DNA of 6,449 nt from an uncultured Caryophanales bacterium (GCA_946626535.1 CAMOUK010000053.1:1-6449); one strand, 5' to 3'. Numbered from the stretch's first letter, positions 1-5,060 are shown. Numbers and translations: made by a program. The notes: generated from the letters alone by a model not told the origin.

Positions 1-915
1 CTTAGTTAATAATCTCATTGAAACAGCTCCTATATCATACACCGGAGTATCTACACATGTCAAGTTTGGTCTTGAAATAACTGCATATTTAGTATTTTGT
101 AAACCAATTACTGAGATATCTTCTGGTACATTATAGCCTGCAAGAATTGCTTGATTCATAAAGCTTACAGCAATTGAATCTCTAACTGCAATTAAACCAT
201 CAACCTTCTTTTGCTTTAAGAACTCATTAAAATGTAGCTTATTAACTGCAACATCTCCTGAAGTTCTAAAGATATTTGGTTCTAAGCCAGCTTCTTTCAT
301 TGCACGAACATAACCAAGTTCCTTATGATCGTTTATAGTATATTTTCTAACTGTTGAAGCTAGATAAATATTTTTTCTACCCTTAGCAAGTAAATCTTTT
401 GTGATTTCATATGTAGCCTTCTCATAATCAATTCTTACTGTTGGAATATCATCATGGAAAAATACATTACATAATACAAGTGGAATTTGAGCATCCTTAA
501 TATGATTTAATACAAGCTCCATTTCCTCTTCTGATAATTCATCATTTAAGAATAAGATACCATCAACCTGTTCAGCAACAATTATACGCATTGTTTCCTT
601 TAAGTCTTCATTTTCATTCATTGCAAACATTTTGATTGAATAATCATATTTCTTTGCAATATCAAAAATACCACTTAAAAGTTGGGCTGTTGAAGCTCTT
701 GAAACATCTGCTGTAACAACACCTACAGTAGTTGATTTACGGCTAGCAAGTCCTCTTGCGATTGCATTTGGACGATAGCCAAGTTCTTTAATTACTGCCA
801 AAACCCTTTCTCTTGTAGCCTCATTTACCTTTTCAGGATTGTTCATAACTCTACTTACAGTAGCAAGAGAAACTCCTGCACGACCAGCTACATCATATAT
901 AGTTACATTTGGCAT
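1..915 (-). CDS. ccpA: CcpA-like LacI-family transcriptional regulator, C-terminus cut off by the window edge
   Basis: Visible are 305 codons, open to the window edge, so about 30 C-terminal residues are missing compared with the usual 330-335 of CcpA. A LacI helix-turn-helix covers residues 5-24 (IYDVAGRAGVSLATVSRV). The hinge helix follows at about 49-58 (RPNAIARGLAS) and carries the leucine that inserts into operator DNA. The periplasmic-binding-like core runs from about 61 to the edge. The stretch YDIGAVSMRLLTK at 293-305 closely resembles Bacillus CcpA, where this region helps form the contact surface for the corepressor HPr(Ser-P). CcpA is the global carbon catabolite regulator of Firmicutes. 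The usual FDNT near position 273 reads LQNT here, so effector binding may differ. The ATG has an AGGTGA ribosome binding site (about 921-926). A cre-like site in the promoter supports the CcpA call, but a local sugar-specific LacI repressor remains possible. Confidence 0.85.
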   Translation of the reverse strand, partial: MPNVTIYDVAGRAGVSLATVSRVMNNPEKVNEATRERVLAVIKELGYRPNAIARGLASRKSTTVGVVTADVSRASTAQLLSGIFDIAKKYDYSIKMFAMNENEDLKETMRIIVAEQVDGILFLNDELSEEEMELVLNHIKDAQIPLVLCNVFFHDDIPTVRIDYEKATYEITKDLLAKGRKNIYLASTVRKYTINDHKELGYVRAMKEAGLEPNIFRTSGDVAVNKLHFNEFLKQKKVDGLIAVRDSIAVSFMNQAILAGYNVPEDISVIGLQNTKYAVISRPNLTCVDTPVYDIGAVSMRLLTK

Positions 916-945
916 AACAAATCACCTCGCACAAAATCTAGTTGG

Positions 946-974
946 ATTATAACATATTTTCATAGCGTTTTCAA
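946..974 (-). promoter_or_regulatory. Promoter of the ccpA-like gene
   Basis: On the minus strand TTGAAA (969-974) and TATAAT (946-951) are separated by exactly 17 bp. A TG one base upstream of the -10 makes it an extended -10 element. Transcription should start near 939, giving a leader of about 25 nt before the ATG. This is one of the strongest promoter matches in the window. Confidence 0.85.
959..974 (-). promoter_or_regulatory. cre-like CcpA operator overlapping the -35 of the ccpA-like gene
   Basis: The minus strand reads TTGAAAACGCTATGAA. Against the catabolite-responsive element consensus WTGNNARCGNWWWCAW this has a single mismatch (G for the C of the terminal CA half). The site starts at the -35 hexamer and runs into the spacer, a position from which a bound repressor would block RNA polymerase. 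The inference is negative autoregulation by the product of the adjacent gene. Confidence 0.6.
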
Positions 975-977
975 TAA

Positions 978-1000
978 TTATGAAAGCATAATTTTCATAA
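978..1000. repeat. Inverted repeat upstream of the ccpA-like promoter
   Basis: The arms TTATGAAA (978-985) and TTTCATAA (993-1000) are perfect complements with a 7-bp spacer. The repeat lies just upstream of the -35 element and just after the terminator of the metal-transporter gene. The TGAAA/TTTCA half-sites resemble cre half-sites, but the spacing is wrong for a cre. It could be an accessory operator, or chance in AT-rich DNA. Confidence 0.35.
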
Positions 1001-1029
1001 AAAGAAAAGCTTAGTATTTTATACTAAGC
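1001..1029 (-). terminator. Intrinsic terminator of the purF-like/CDF transcription unit
   Basis: Read on the minus strand, a 9-bp stem GCTTAGTAT/ATACTAAGC closes a 3-nt loop (1018-1020) and is followed by TTTTCTTT (1001-1008). It begins 3 bp after the stop codon of the transporter gene, so it should end the transcript before the ccpA-like promoter. Confidence 0.85.
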
Positions 1030-1031
1030 AT

Positions 1032-2225
1032 TTACTCATGATCTATATCGAATAAAAATACATAATCTAAGCCATTATTTTTCAAATCTTGGCGAATTAT
1101 ATTTTCATATTCTTCTTTTGTTAATTTATTATCATAATTTGTTAAAATATCAAACGATAAAACCTTTGCACCATTTCTATACACGAATCTAAAATCATGT
1201 ATTTTAGCATCAACATCTAGCTTTGCAATAGCTTTTTCTACAATTAATTTAGCTGTAATTAAAGCTTTATCCTTAAAATCAATTGGGTCGATATGAATAG
1301 TTAATCTAATATTATATTTTTCTTTAACTTTATATTCTATTTCATCAATTGAATCATGAATTTTTATCATATCATCAGCTGCATCAACCTCAGCATCAAG
1401 TGTCATATAGGTCTTAGTAGGACCATATGAATGCGTAAAGGTATCATGAACAGCTATAACATATTTTGATGTTTTAACTAAGTTTTCTACTTCTTTTATT
1501 TCATCAACTGAAATATTAGTTCCAATTAATGGATTAACAACCTCAAGCATTACCTTAACACCTGATATAACAACATAAATAGAAACAACTACACCAAGAA
1601 TACCTGATATAGATACATTAATATTTATATTGTTAATTTGGAAAATATAAATTAATATTGTACCAATTAGGACAAAGGTTGTCGCAAAAATATCATTTCT
1701 ACTATCAACCATTGTCGCCTTTAGGGTCAATGAATTTATTATTTTACCAATTTTATAATTAATATATGCTTGAATAATTTTAAATATAATCGCAACAACT
1801 AGCATTGATATAGTAATAATAAATAAGTTTAGGCTATATTCATTATTAACATTTTTAATTATATCCATAAGTGATGTATAAGCCATTATTAAGCCCATAA
1901 ATATAATAATTATAGATACAATTAAGCCTGCGATATATTCAATTCTTTCATGGCCATATGGATGTTCTTTATCTGCTGGCTTACCAGCCATTTTAAATCC
2001 AATAACACTAACAATAGATGATGAGGCATCACCAATATTATTAACACTATCAGATAAGATACCCATATTACCTGTTAAAGCACCAATTATTATTTTAAAG
2101 GCTACTAATATAATATTTATAACAATACCGCAGAATGAAGCTAAAATACCATGCTTATCCCTTACGATAGTATCATTAATATTATTGTAGTCTTTTATAA
2201 ATAATTTTCTTAATAGATGAATCAT
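1032..2225 (-). CDS. Cation diffusion facilitator, MntE-like putative Mn2+ exporter
   Basis: This 397-aa integral membrane protein has the six-helix CDF core (about 27-230) and a long cytoplasmic C-terminus. CDF proteins export divalent metal ions, usually in exchange for protons. The helix 2 metal site reads N62-x3-D66 (SDSVNNIGDAS) and the helix 5 site reads D174-x3-D178 (VDSRND). This ND-DD set is that of streptococcal MntE and differs from the HxxxD helix 5 site of zinc CDFs, so manganese is the best guess. HPYGHER (89-94 region) is the conserved loop between helices 2 and 3. The C-terminal dimerisation domain appears twice: about 241-315 (VHD at 259-261, HIDP at 311-314) and about 320-397 (IHD at 342-344, FDID at 392-395). 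The length is close to MntE as I recall it (about 394 aa). The gene starts 20 bp after the purF-like stop with an AAGGGATGAT ribosome binding site, so co-transcription is likely. Iron or another metal is not excluded. Confidence 0.87.
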   Translation of the reverse strand: MIHLLRKLFIKDYNNINDTIVRDKHGILASFCGIVINIILVAFKIIIGALTGNMGILSDSVNNIGDASSSIVSVIGFKMAGKPADKEHPYGHERIEYIAGLIVSIIIIFMGLIMAYTSLMDIIKNVNNEYSLNLFIITISMLVVAIIFKIIQAYINYKIGKIINSLTLKATMVDSRNDIFATTFVLIGTILIYIFQINNININVSISGILGVVVSIYVVISGVKVMLEVVNPLIGTNISVDEIKEVENLVKTSKYVIAVHDTFTHSYGPTKTYMTLDAEVDAADDMIKIHDSIDEIEYKVKEKYNIRLTIHIDPIDFKDKALITAKLIVEKAIAKLDVDAKIHDFRFVYRNGAKVLSFDILTNYDNKLTKEEYENIIRQDLKNNGLDYVFLFDIDHE

Positions 2226-2245
2226 TAAACATCATCCCTTTATTA

Positions 2246-3649
2246 TTATTCTTTACCATCCCAGCAATATGTACATAATTTATCAGGATCAATTTCACAA
2301 GCCTTCTTTAAATCATCTAGACGGTTAAATCTTAATGATGTGAAATTTAATTCTTTTCCAATTTCTTCAACCATCTTAGCATATTTAGGACTATCTGGAT
2401 CAGCATATTCAGCTAGCACCTCAGGTGTAACCTCATCTTCCAATCTTGCGATAACCCTTCTTGTTATAAGCTCCATCTCAGAATTTGATCTTGAGAAATT
2501 TAAATATTTACAGCCATATAGTAGTGGAGGACATGCTGATCTAATATGTACCTCTTTAGCACCACATTCAAATAGGTATTCAGTAGTTTCCCTCATTTGA
2601 GTACCTCTAACTATTGAATCATCTATTAATAATAGCTTTTGATCTTTAATTAAATCCTCAACCGGAATTAATTTCATCTTAGCTATAAGATTTCTTTTTG
2701 TTTGCATAGTTGGCATAAAGCTTCTAGGCCATGTTGGAGTATACTTAATAAATGGTCTAGAAAATGGAATGCCAGACTCGTTAGAGTAGCCAATAGCGTG
2801 AGCTGTACCTGAATCAGGAACACCTGCAACGCAATCTGGATTTGCATCATCTCTCATTGCGATATATTTACCGCAATTATATCTCATTTTTTCAACACTT
2901 AAGCCCTCATAGCTTGAAGATGGATATCCATAATATACCCATAAGAATGTACAAATTCTCATCTTCTTACCTGGCTCAACTAATGTCTTATAGCCATCTG
3001 GAGTTACAATGCAAACCTCACCAGGCCCTAATTCCTTTTCAGTTTTATATCCTAAATTATGATAAGCAAAAGCTTCAAATGATACTGCATAGCTTCCAGC
3101 CTTCTTACCAATTACAGCTGGAGTTCTTCCGTATTTATCTCTACCAATATAAATACCCTTTGAATTTAAAATAATTAATGTTAAGGAACCATCAATCTTA
3201 TTTAAGGCATAATTAATACCATCAATAAAATTTTCCTTTTGATTTATAAGTGATGCGACAAGCTCGGTAGGATTAATATCTCCTCCGCTCATCTCAAGGA
3301 AATGAGAATGGCCATTATTAAATAACTCCTCCTCTAATTCCAACACATTGTTAATCTTACCTACAGTTGAAATAGCATATGTTCCATGATGAGATTTTAC
3401 AAGTAATGGCTGAGGCTCAAAATCTGAGATTGAACCAATACCCATATTTCCCTTCATTTTAGCTACTTCATCATCAAATTTAGTTCTAAATGGTGAATTT
3501 TCGATATTATGGATAGCTCTATCAAAGCCATTTTCTCCATATACACAAAGTCCAGCACGTCTAGTACCTAAATGTGAATGATAATCTGTACCAAAGAATA
3601 AATCAAATACACAATCTTTTTTTGATGCAACACCAAAGAAACCGCCCAT
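2246..3649 (-). CDS. PurF-family amidophosphoribosyltransferase-like protein lacking the glutaminase cysteine
   Basis: This 467-aa homologue of amidophosphoribosyltransferase belongs to the family that makes phosphoribosylamine from PRPP and glutamine, the first step of purine synthesis. The phosphoribosyltransferase half looks intact: the PRPP loop is LLLIDDSIVRGT (339-350), with PDSGTAHAIGY at 278-288. Four cysteines match the 4Fe-4S ligands of Bacillus PurF: C233, C380, C459 and C462 (LCTYC). The N-terminal glutaminase half is altered. The protein starts MGGFFG where active enzymes start M-C-G-V-F-G, so the catalytic Cys becomes Gly2. The HRGQ loop reads SHLGTRR, RYSTxG reads IGSISDF, and HNGN reads TVGK. 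The start is secure: AGGAGGGG lies 5-10 nt upstream and an in-frame TAG sits at 3659-3661, so no Cys-bearing extension is missed. It may use free ammonia or another amine, or have moved to a different role. The MGGFFG subfamily occurs in clostridia and Bacteroidetes, from memory. Confidence 0.88.
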   Translation of the reverse strand: MGGFFGVASKKDCVFDLFFGTDYHSHLGTRRAGLCVYGENGFDRAIHNIENSPFRTKFDDEVAKMKGNMGIGSISDFEPQPLLVKSHHGTYAISTVGKINNVLELEEELFNNGHSHFLEMSGGDINPTELVASLINQKENFIDGINYALNKIDGSLTLIILNSKGIYIGRDKYGRTPAVIGKKAGSYAVSFEAFAYHNLGYKTEKELGPGEVCIVTPDGYKTLVEPGKKMRICTFLWVYYGYPSSSYEGLSVEKMRYNCGKYIAMRDDANPDCVAGVPDSGTAHAIGYSNESGIPFSRPFIKYTPTWPRSFMPTMQTKRNLIAKMKLIPVEDLIKDQKLLLIDDSIVRGTQMRETTEYLFECGAKEVHIRSACPPLLYGCKYLNFSRSNSEMELITRRVIARLEDEVTPEVLAEYADPDSPKYAKMVEEIGKELNFTSLRFNRLDDLKKACEIDPDKLCTYCWDGKE

Positions 3650-3674
3650 AATCCCCTCCTAAAAAAACACTATA

Positions 3675-3683
3675 ATTTTAACA
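3675..3683 (-). promoter_or_regulatory. Possible extended -10 promoter for the purF-like gene
   Basis: The minus strand carries TGTTAAAAT, an extended -10 element, 26 bp before the purF-like start codon. The matching -35 region is only a T-run inside the rplS terminator, so this promoter is weak. Readthrough from rplS is the alternative. The leader would be under 25 nt, too short for a purine riboswitch. Confidence 0.35.
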
Positions 3684-3692
3684 TAAAAATAT

Positions 3693-3723
3693 AAAGAAAA
3701 AAAGACCATTTTGATGGTCTTTT
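3693..3723 (-). terminator. Intrinsic terminator of rplS
   Basis: On the minus strand, arms AAAAGACCAT and ATGGTCTTTT (3700-3709 and 3714-3723) form a 10-bp stem with a 4-nt loop (3710-3713), followed by TTTCTTT. It lies 3 bp after the rplS stop codon and separates rplS from the purF-like gene. Confidence 0.85.
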
Positions 3724-3726
3724 GAA

Positions 3727-4077
3727 TTATCGACGTTCCTTGATACGAGCAGCCTTTGCAGATAAACTTCTGATGTAATTTAACTTAGCACGACGAACTT
3801 TACCTTTTCTAACTACTTCTATATGGTCGATTGATGGTGTATGAATAGGGAAAGTACGTTCAACACCAACTCCGTAAGAAATCTTTCTTACAGTGAAAGT
3901 CTCAGAAATACCAGAGCCTTGTCTCTTGATAACTAAGCCTTCGAATACTTGGATACGATGAGTATCACCTTCAACGATTTTAACGAATACCTTTACTGAA
4001 TCTCCTGGACGGAAGCTAGGACGTTCTTGTAAGTATTGAGCAGTAATTTCGTTGATTAATGCTTGACCTTTTGCCAT
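3727..4077 (-). CDS. rplS: 50S ribosomal protein L19
   Basis: This 116-aa protein has the usual length for bacterial L19, which sits at the interface of the 30S and 50S subunits. Recognisable family stretches are [17 protein letters not shown] (22-38), the core [19 protein letters not shown] (66-84) and the L19 signature [16 protein letters not shown] (88-103). The C-terminus is basic, as expected for an rRNA-binding protein. The ATG has an AAGGAGATAAG ribosome binding site directly upstream. Codon choice uses more C-ending codons for Ile, Tyr, Asn and Phe than the transporter and GH28 genes do, as is common for highly expressed genes. In many bacteria rplS follows rimM-trmD. Here it stands alone with its own promoter, leader and terminator, divergent from a small membrane-protein gene. 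Confidence 0.98.
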   Translation of the reverse strand: MAKGQALINEITAQYLQERPSFRPGDSVKVFVKIVEGDTHRIQVFEGLVIKRQGSGISETFTVRKISYGVGVERTFPIHTPSIDHIEVVRKGKVRRAKLNYIRSLSAKAARIKERR

Positions 4078-4160
4078 GTTCTTATCTCCTTATAACAAAA
4101 CTCATAGCCAAATAATCCCATGTTGCCAGCGGAGTAATGTGCCTTGCTGCATAAAACAGC
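4078..4160 (-). ncRNA. Structured 5' leader of rplS, candidate L19 autoregulatory leader
   Basis: The rplS promoter predicts a 5' UTR of about 83 nt that is clearly richer in G and C than its surroundings. On the minus strand, GCTG (4157-4160) can pair with CAGC (4146-4149). The same CAGC can instead pair with GCTG (4127-4130) in a longer stem, TGCAGC (4146-4151) with GCTGGCA (4124-4130). The two folds exclude each other. CATGG (4118-4122) can pair with CTATG (4103-4107). TTACTCC (4131-4137) can pair with the Shine-Dalgarno stretch GGAGATAA (4082-4089), leaving one bulged base. L19 leaders are a known autoregulatory RNA family in low-GC Gram-positives. Membership here is inferred from position and structure, not from a model search. 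Confidence 0.55.
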
Positions 4161-4166
4161 TTTTAT

Positions 4167-4195
4167 ATGTTATCATAAATGATAAATAAAATCAA
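4167..4195 (-). promoter_or_regulatory. Promoter of rplS
   Basis: On the minus strand TTGATT (4190-4195) and TAACAT (4167-4172) are separated by 17 bp, with a TG one base upstream of the -10 (extended -10). The predicted start near 4160 leaves room for the structured leader. Confidence 0.75.
4170..4185. repeat. Inverted repeat in the spacer of the rplS promoter
   Basis: Perfect 7-bp arms TTATCAT (4170-4176) and ATGATAA (4179-4185) are separated by AA. The repeat lies between the -35 and -10 of the rplS promoter and overlaps the upstream part of the -10. It could be a repressor operator, but AT-rich palindromes of this size also arise by chance. Confidence 0.4.
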
Positions 4196-4216
4196 GTAAT
4201 ATTTAAGTAAAGATTA

Positions 4217-4245
4217 TTGATATAGAAAATAAAAAAGAGTATAAT
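4217..4245 (+). promoter_or_regulatory. Promoter of the 121-aa membrane-protein gene
   Basis: TTGATA (4217-4222) and a perfect TATAAT (4240-4245) are 17 bp apart, a near-consensus housekeeping promoter. It diverges from the rplS promoter, with about 21 bp between the two -35 elements. The start codon is about 23 nt after the predicted transcription start. Confidence 0.85.
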
Positions 4246-4274
4246 TTTAAAAAGGACAAAGGAGGGTATTATTT

Positions 4275-4640
4275 ATGGAATTTACAAGATGGATAGATAA
4301 GCAATCTAAGGCTCTAAAAATTTTAATCTTCTTTCCACTTTGGGGTTGGATTTTTGGATTCTTATATCGTTTATTCGCATTCTTAGAAACTAAGGAAACT
4401 GCAGCATTAATCGGAACTATCTTATTCTTAATTCCAGTTACTGGATTCATTTTACAAATTGTTGATTTTATTTTCATTATCACTGAAGATAAGCTTAAGG
4501 TTTTAGTACCTGGCGGCGAAAACTTCGGTATCAACTCTAAGGTAAATTTTGATTCTACTTCAACTGAAAATAAGGATGAGGTTAAAGCTGATTACACTGA
4601 AGTAAACGAAGATAAAAAAGAAGATTCTAAAGCTGAATAA
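4275..4640 (+). CDS. Small two-helix membrane protein with a charged C-terminal tail, unknown function
   Basis: I do not recognise this 121-aa protein. It has a short basic/amphipathic N-terminus, two hydrophobic segments (about 14-35 and 43-70), and a hydrophilic tail (about 86-121) rich in Glu, Asp and Lys that is probably disordered. Few positive charges lie between the helices, and Lys residues flank the first. Translation starts at ATG with GGAGGG eight bases upstream. A near-consensus promoter, strong ribosome binding site, dedicated terminator and a C-ending codon preference like that of rplS point to high expression (inference). The helical part shares P21-x3-W25-I26-x-G28-x3-R32, K40-x2-AALI (43-46) and D64-x-I-F67 with the next gene product, so the two look like diverged paralogues. 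No catalytic or metal-binding motif is evident. The antisense reading frame over this gene is a shadow. Confidence 0.85.
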   Translation: MEFTRWIDKQSKALKILIFFPLWGWIFGFLYRLFAFLETKETAALIGTILFLIPVTGFILQIVDFIFIITEDKLKVLVPGGENFGINSKVNFDSTSTENKDEVKADYTEVNEDKKEDSKAE

Positions 4641-4642
4641 TT

Positions 4643-4680
4643 AAAAAATACGATTGCAAAATCGTATTTTTTTATTTTTT
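4643..4680 (+). terminator. Intrinsic terminator of the 121-aa membrane-protein gene
   Basis: A 13-bp stem, with arms at 4643-4655 and 4660-4672 around the core ATACGATT/AATCGTAT, closes a GCAA (GNRA-type) tetraloop and is followed by a long T-rich tract. It starts 3 bp after the stop codon. The A-run on the other side could allow weak function in the reverse direction. Confidence 0.88.
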
Positions 4681-4694
4681 TAATAAAAATAATG

Positions 4695-4723
4695 TTTAAT
4701 TTAAAACGTTTCAGTGCTATAAT
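4695..4723 (+). promoter_or_regulatory. Promoter of the 74-aa membrane-protein gene
   Basis: A perfect extended -10, TGCTATAAT (hexamer 4718-4723), has a weak -35, TTTAAT (4695-4700), at 17 bp. Together with the upstream terminator it makes this gene a separate transcription unit from its paralogue. Confidence 0.72.
4704..4711. promoter_or_regulatory. Palindrome AAACGTTT between -35 and -10, possible operator
   Basis: This perfect 8-bp palindrome with a central CG sits in the promoter spacer, in the context TTTAAAACGTTTCAG. Central CG palindromes are typical of LacI-family operators. It is not a proper cre, because the right half is one base short and the left half lacks the G. Confidence 0.3.
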
Positions 4724-4765
4724 AAAAGTAGTATTAAAAATCAATTCAAGAAGGAGGACATTAAA

Positions 4766-4990
4766 GTGGCTGCTAGTAAAAAAGATTATTTTGGTCTTGA
4801 TTACATCGTAAGTGTAATCTTAGCTATCATACCTATCACTTCATGGATTTGTGGTATCATCACTAGAATTCAAGATGGCAAAATCGTTGCTGCTCTAATC
4901 AGAATTTTCTTTGGTTGGAACATTATCTGGATTTTAGATATCATCTTCATGATTGTTAATAAGAGTATTTTCAGACTACTTAACGTGTAG
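4766..4990 (+). CDS. Small two-helix membrane protein, paralogue of its upstream neighbour, unknown function
   Basis: This 74-aa product starts at GTG. AAGGAGG (4751-4757) lies eight bases upstream at ideal spacing and decides the start. After a short polar N-terminus come two hydrophobic segments (about 11-33 and 40-64), a loop with charged residues (TRIQDGK), and a short basic C-terminal end (KSIFRLLNV). It aligns with the preceding gene product through P23-x3-W27-I28-x-G30-x3-R34, K39-x2-AALI (42-45) and D58-x-I-F61, but lacks the acidic tail. The second helix is about five residues shorter than in the paralogue. ATC-rich isoleucine codons, an extended -10 promoter and its own terminator suggest good expression. 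The stop is TAG. I recognise no family. A membrane-embedded regulatory or scaffolding small protein would fit, but nothing in the sequence proves a function. Confidence 0.85.
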   Translation: MAASKKDYFGLDYIVSVILAIIPITSWICGIITRIQDGKIVAALIRIFFGWNIIWILDIIFMIVNKSIFRLLNV

Positions 4991-5032
4991 TAAATAGCCT
5001 AATAATGGTTCTCTATCATTATATAAGCAACT

Positions 5033-5060
5033 AAAGCCACTCAATCGAGTGGCTTTTTTT
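5033..5060 (+). terminator. Intrinsic terminator shared at a convergent gene junction
   Basis: Arms AAAGCCACTC (5033-5042) and GAGTGGCTTT (5047-5056) form a 10-bp stem with a 4-nt AATC loop, followed by TTTT. It terminates the small gene to the left. The minus-strand GH28 gene arrives from the right, and its TAA (5059-5061) overlaps the T-tract. The hairpin could act for both directions, though the minus-strand U-run (TTTAGTTG) is weak. Confidence 0.88.

Noticed and set aside
2340..2600. 86-codon plus-strand open frame
   Set aside because: It lies wholly inside the purF-like gene on the opposite strand, with no ribosome binding site or promoter.
2842..3174. 110-codon plus-strand open frame
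   Set aside because: It is a shadow inside the purF-like gene. The His/Tyr/Gln-rich composition is that of an antisense reading.
3650..3700. Purine riboswitch or PurR box ahead of the purF-like gene
   Set aside because: Only about 50 bp separate the rplS terminator hairpin from the start codon and no aptamer-like structure is present.
4247..4534. 95-codon open frame on the minus strand
   Set aside because: It is antisense to the 121-aa membrane-protein gene, which has a consensus promoter, ribosome binding site and terminator. The antisense frame has no such signals and its product looks unlike a real protein.
4704..4717. cre site in the promoter of the 74-aa gene
   Set aside because: The central CG is there, but the left half lacks the required G and the CA of the right half is one base too close. 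It is kept only as an unassigned palindrome.
5002..5022. Inverted repeat ATAATG/CATTAT after the 74-aa gene
   Set aside because: A 6-bp AT-rich stem with a 9-nt loop and no U-tract is too weak to be functional beside the strong terminator at 5033.
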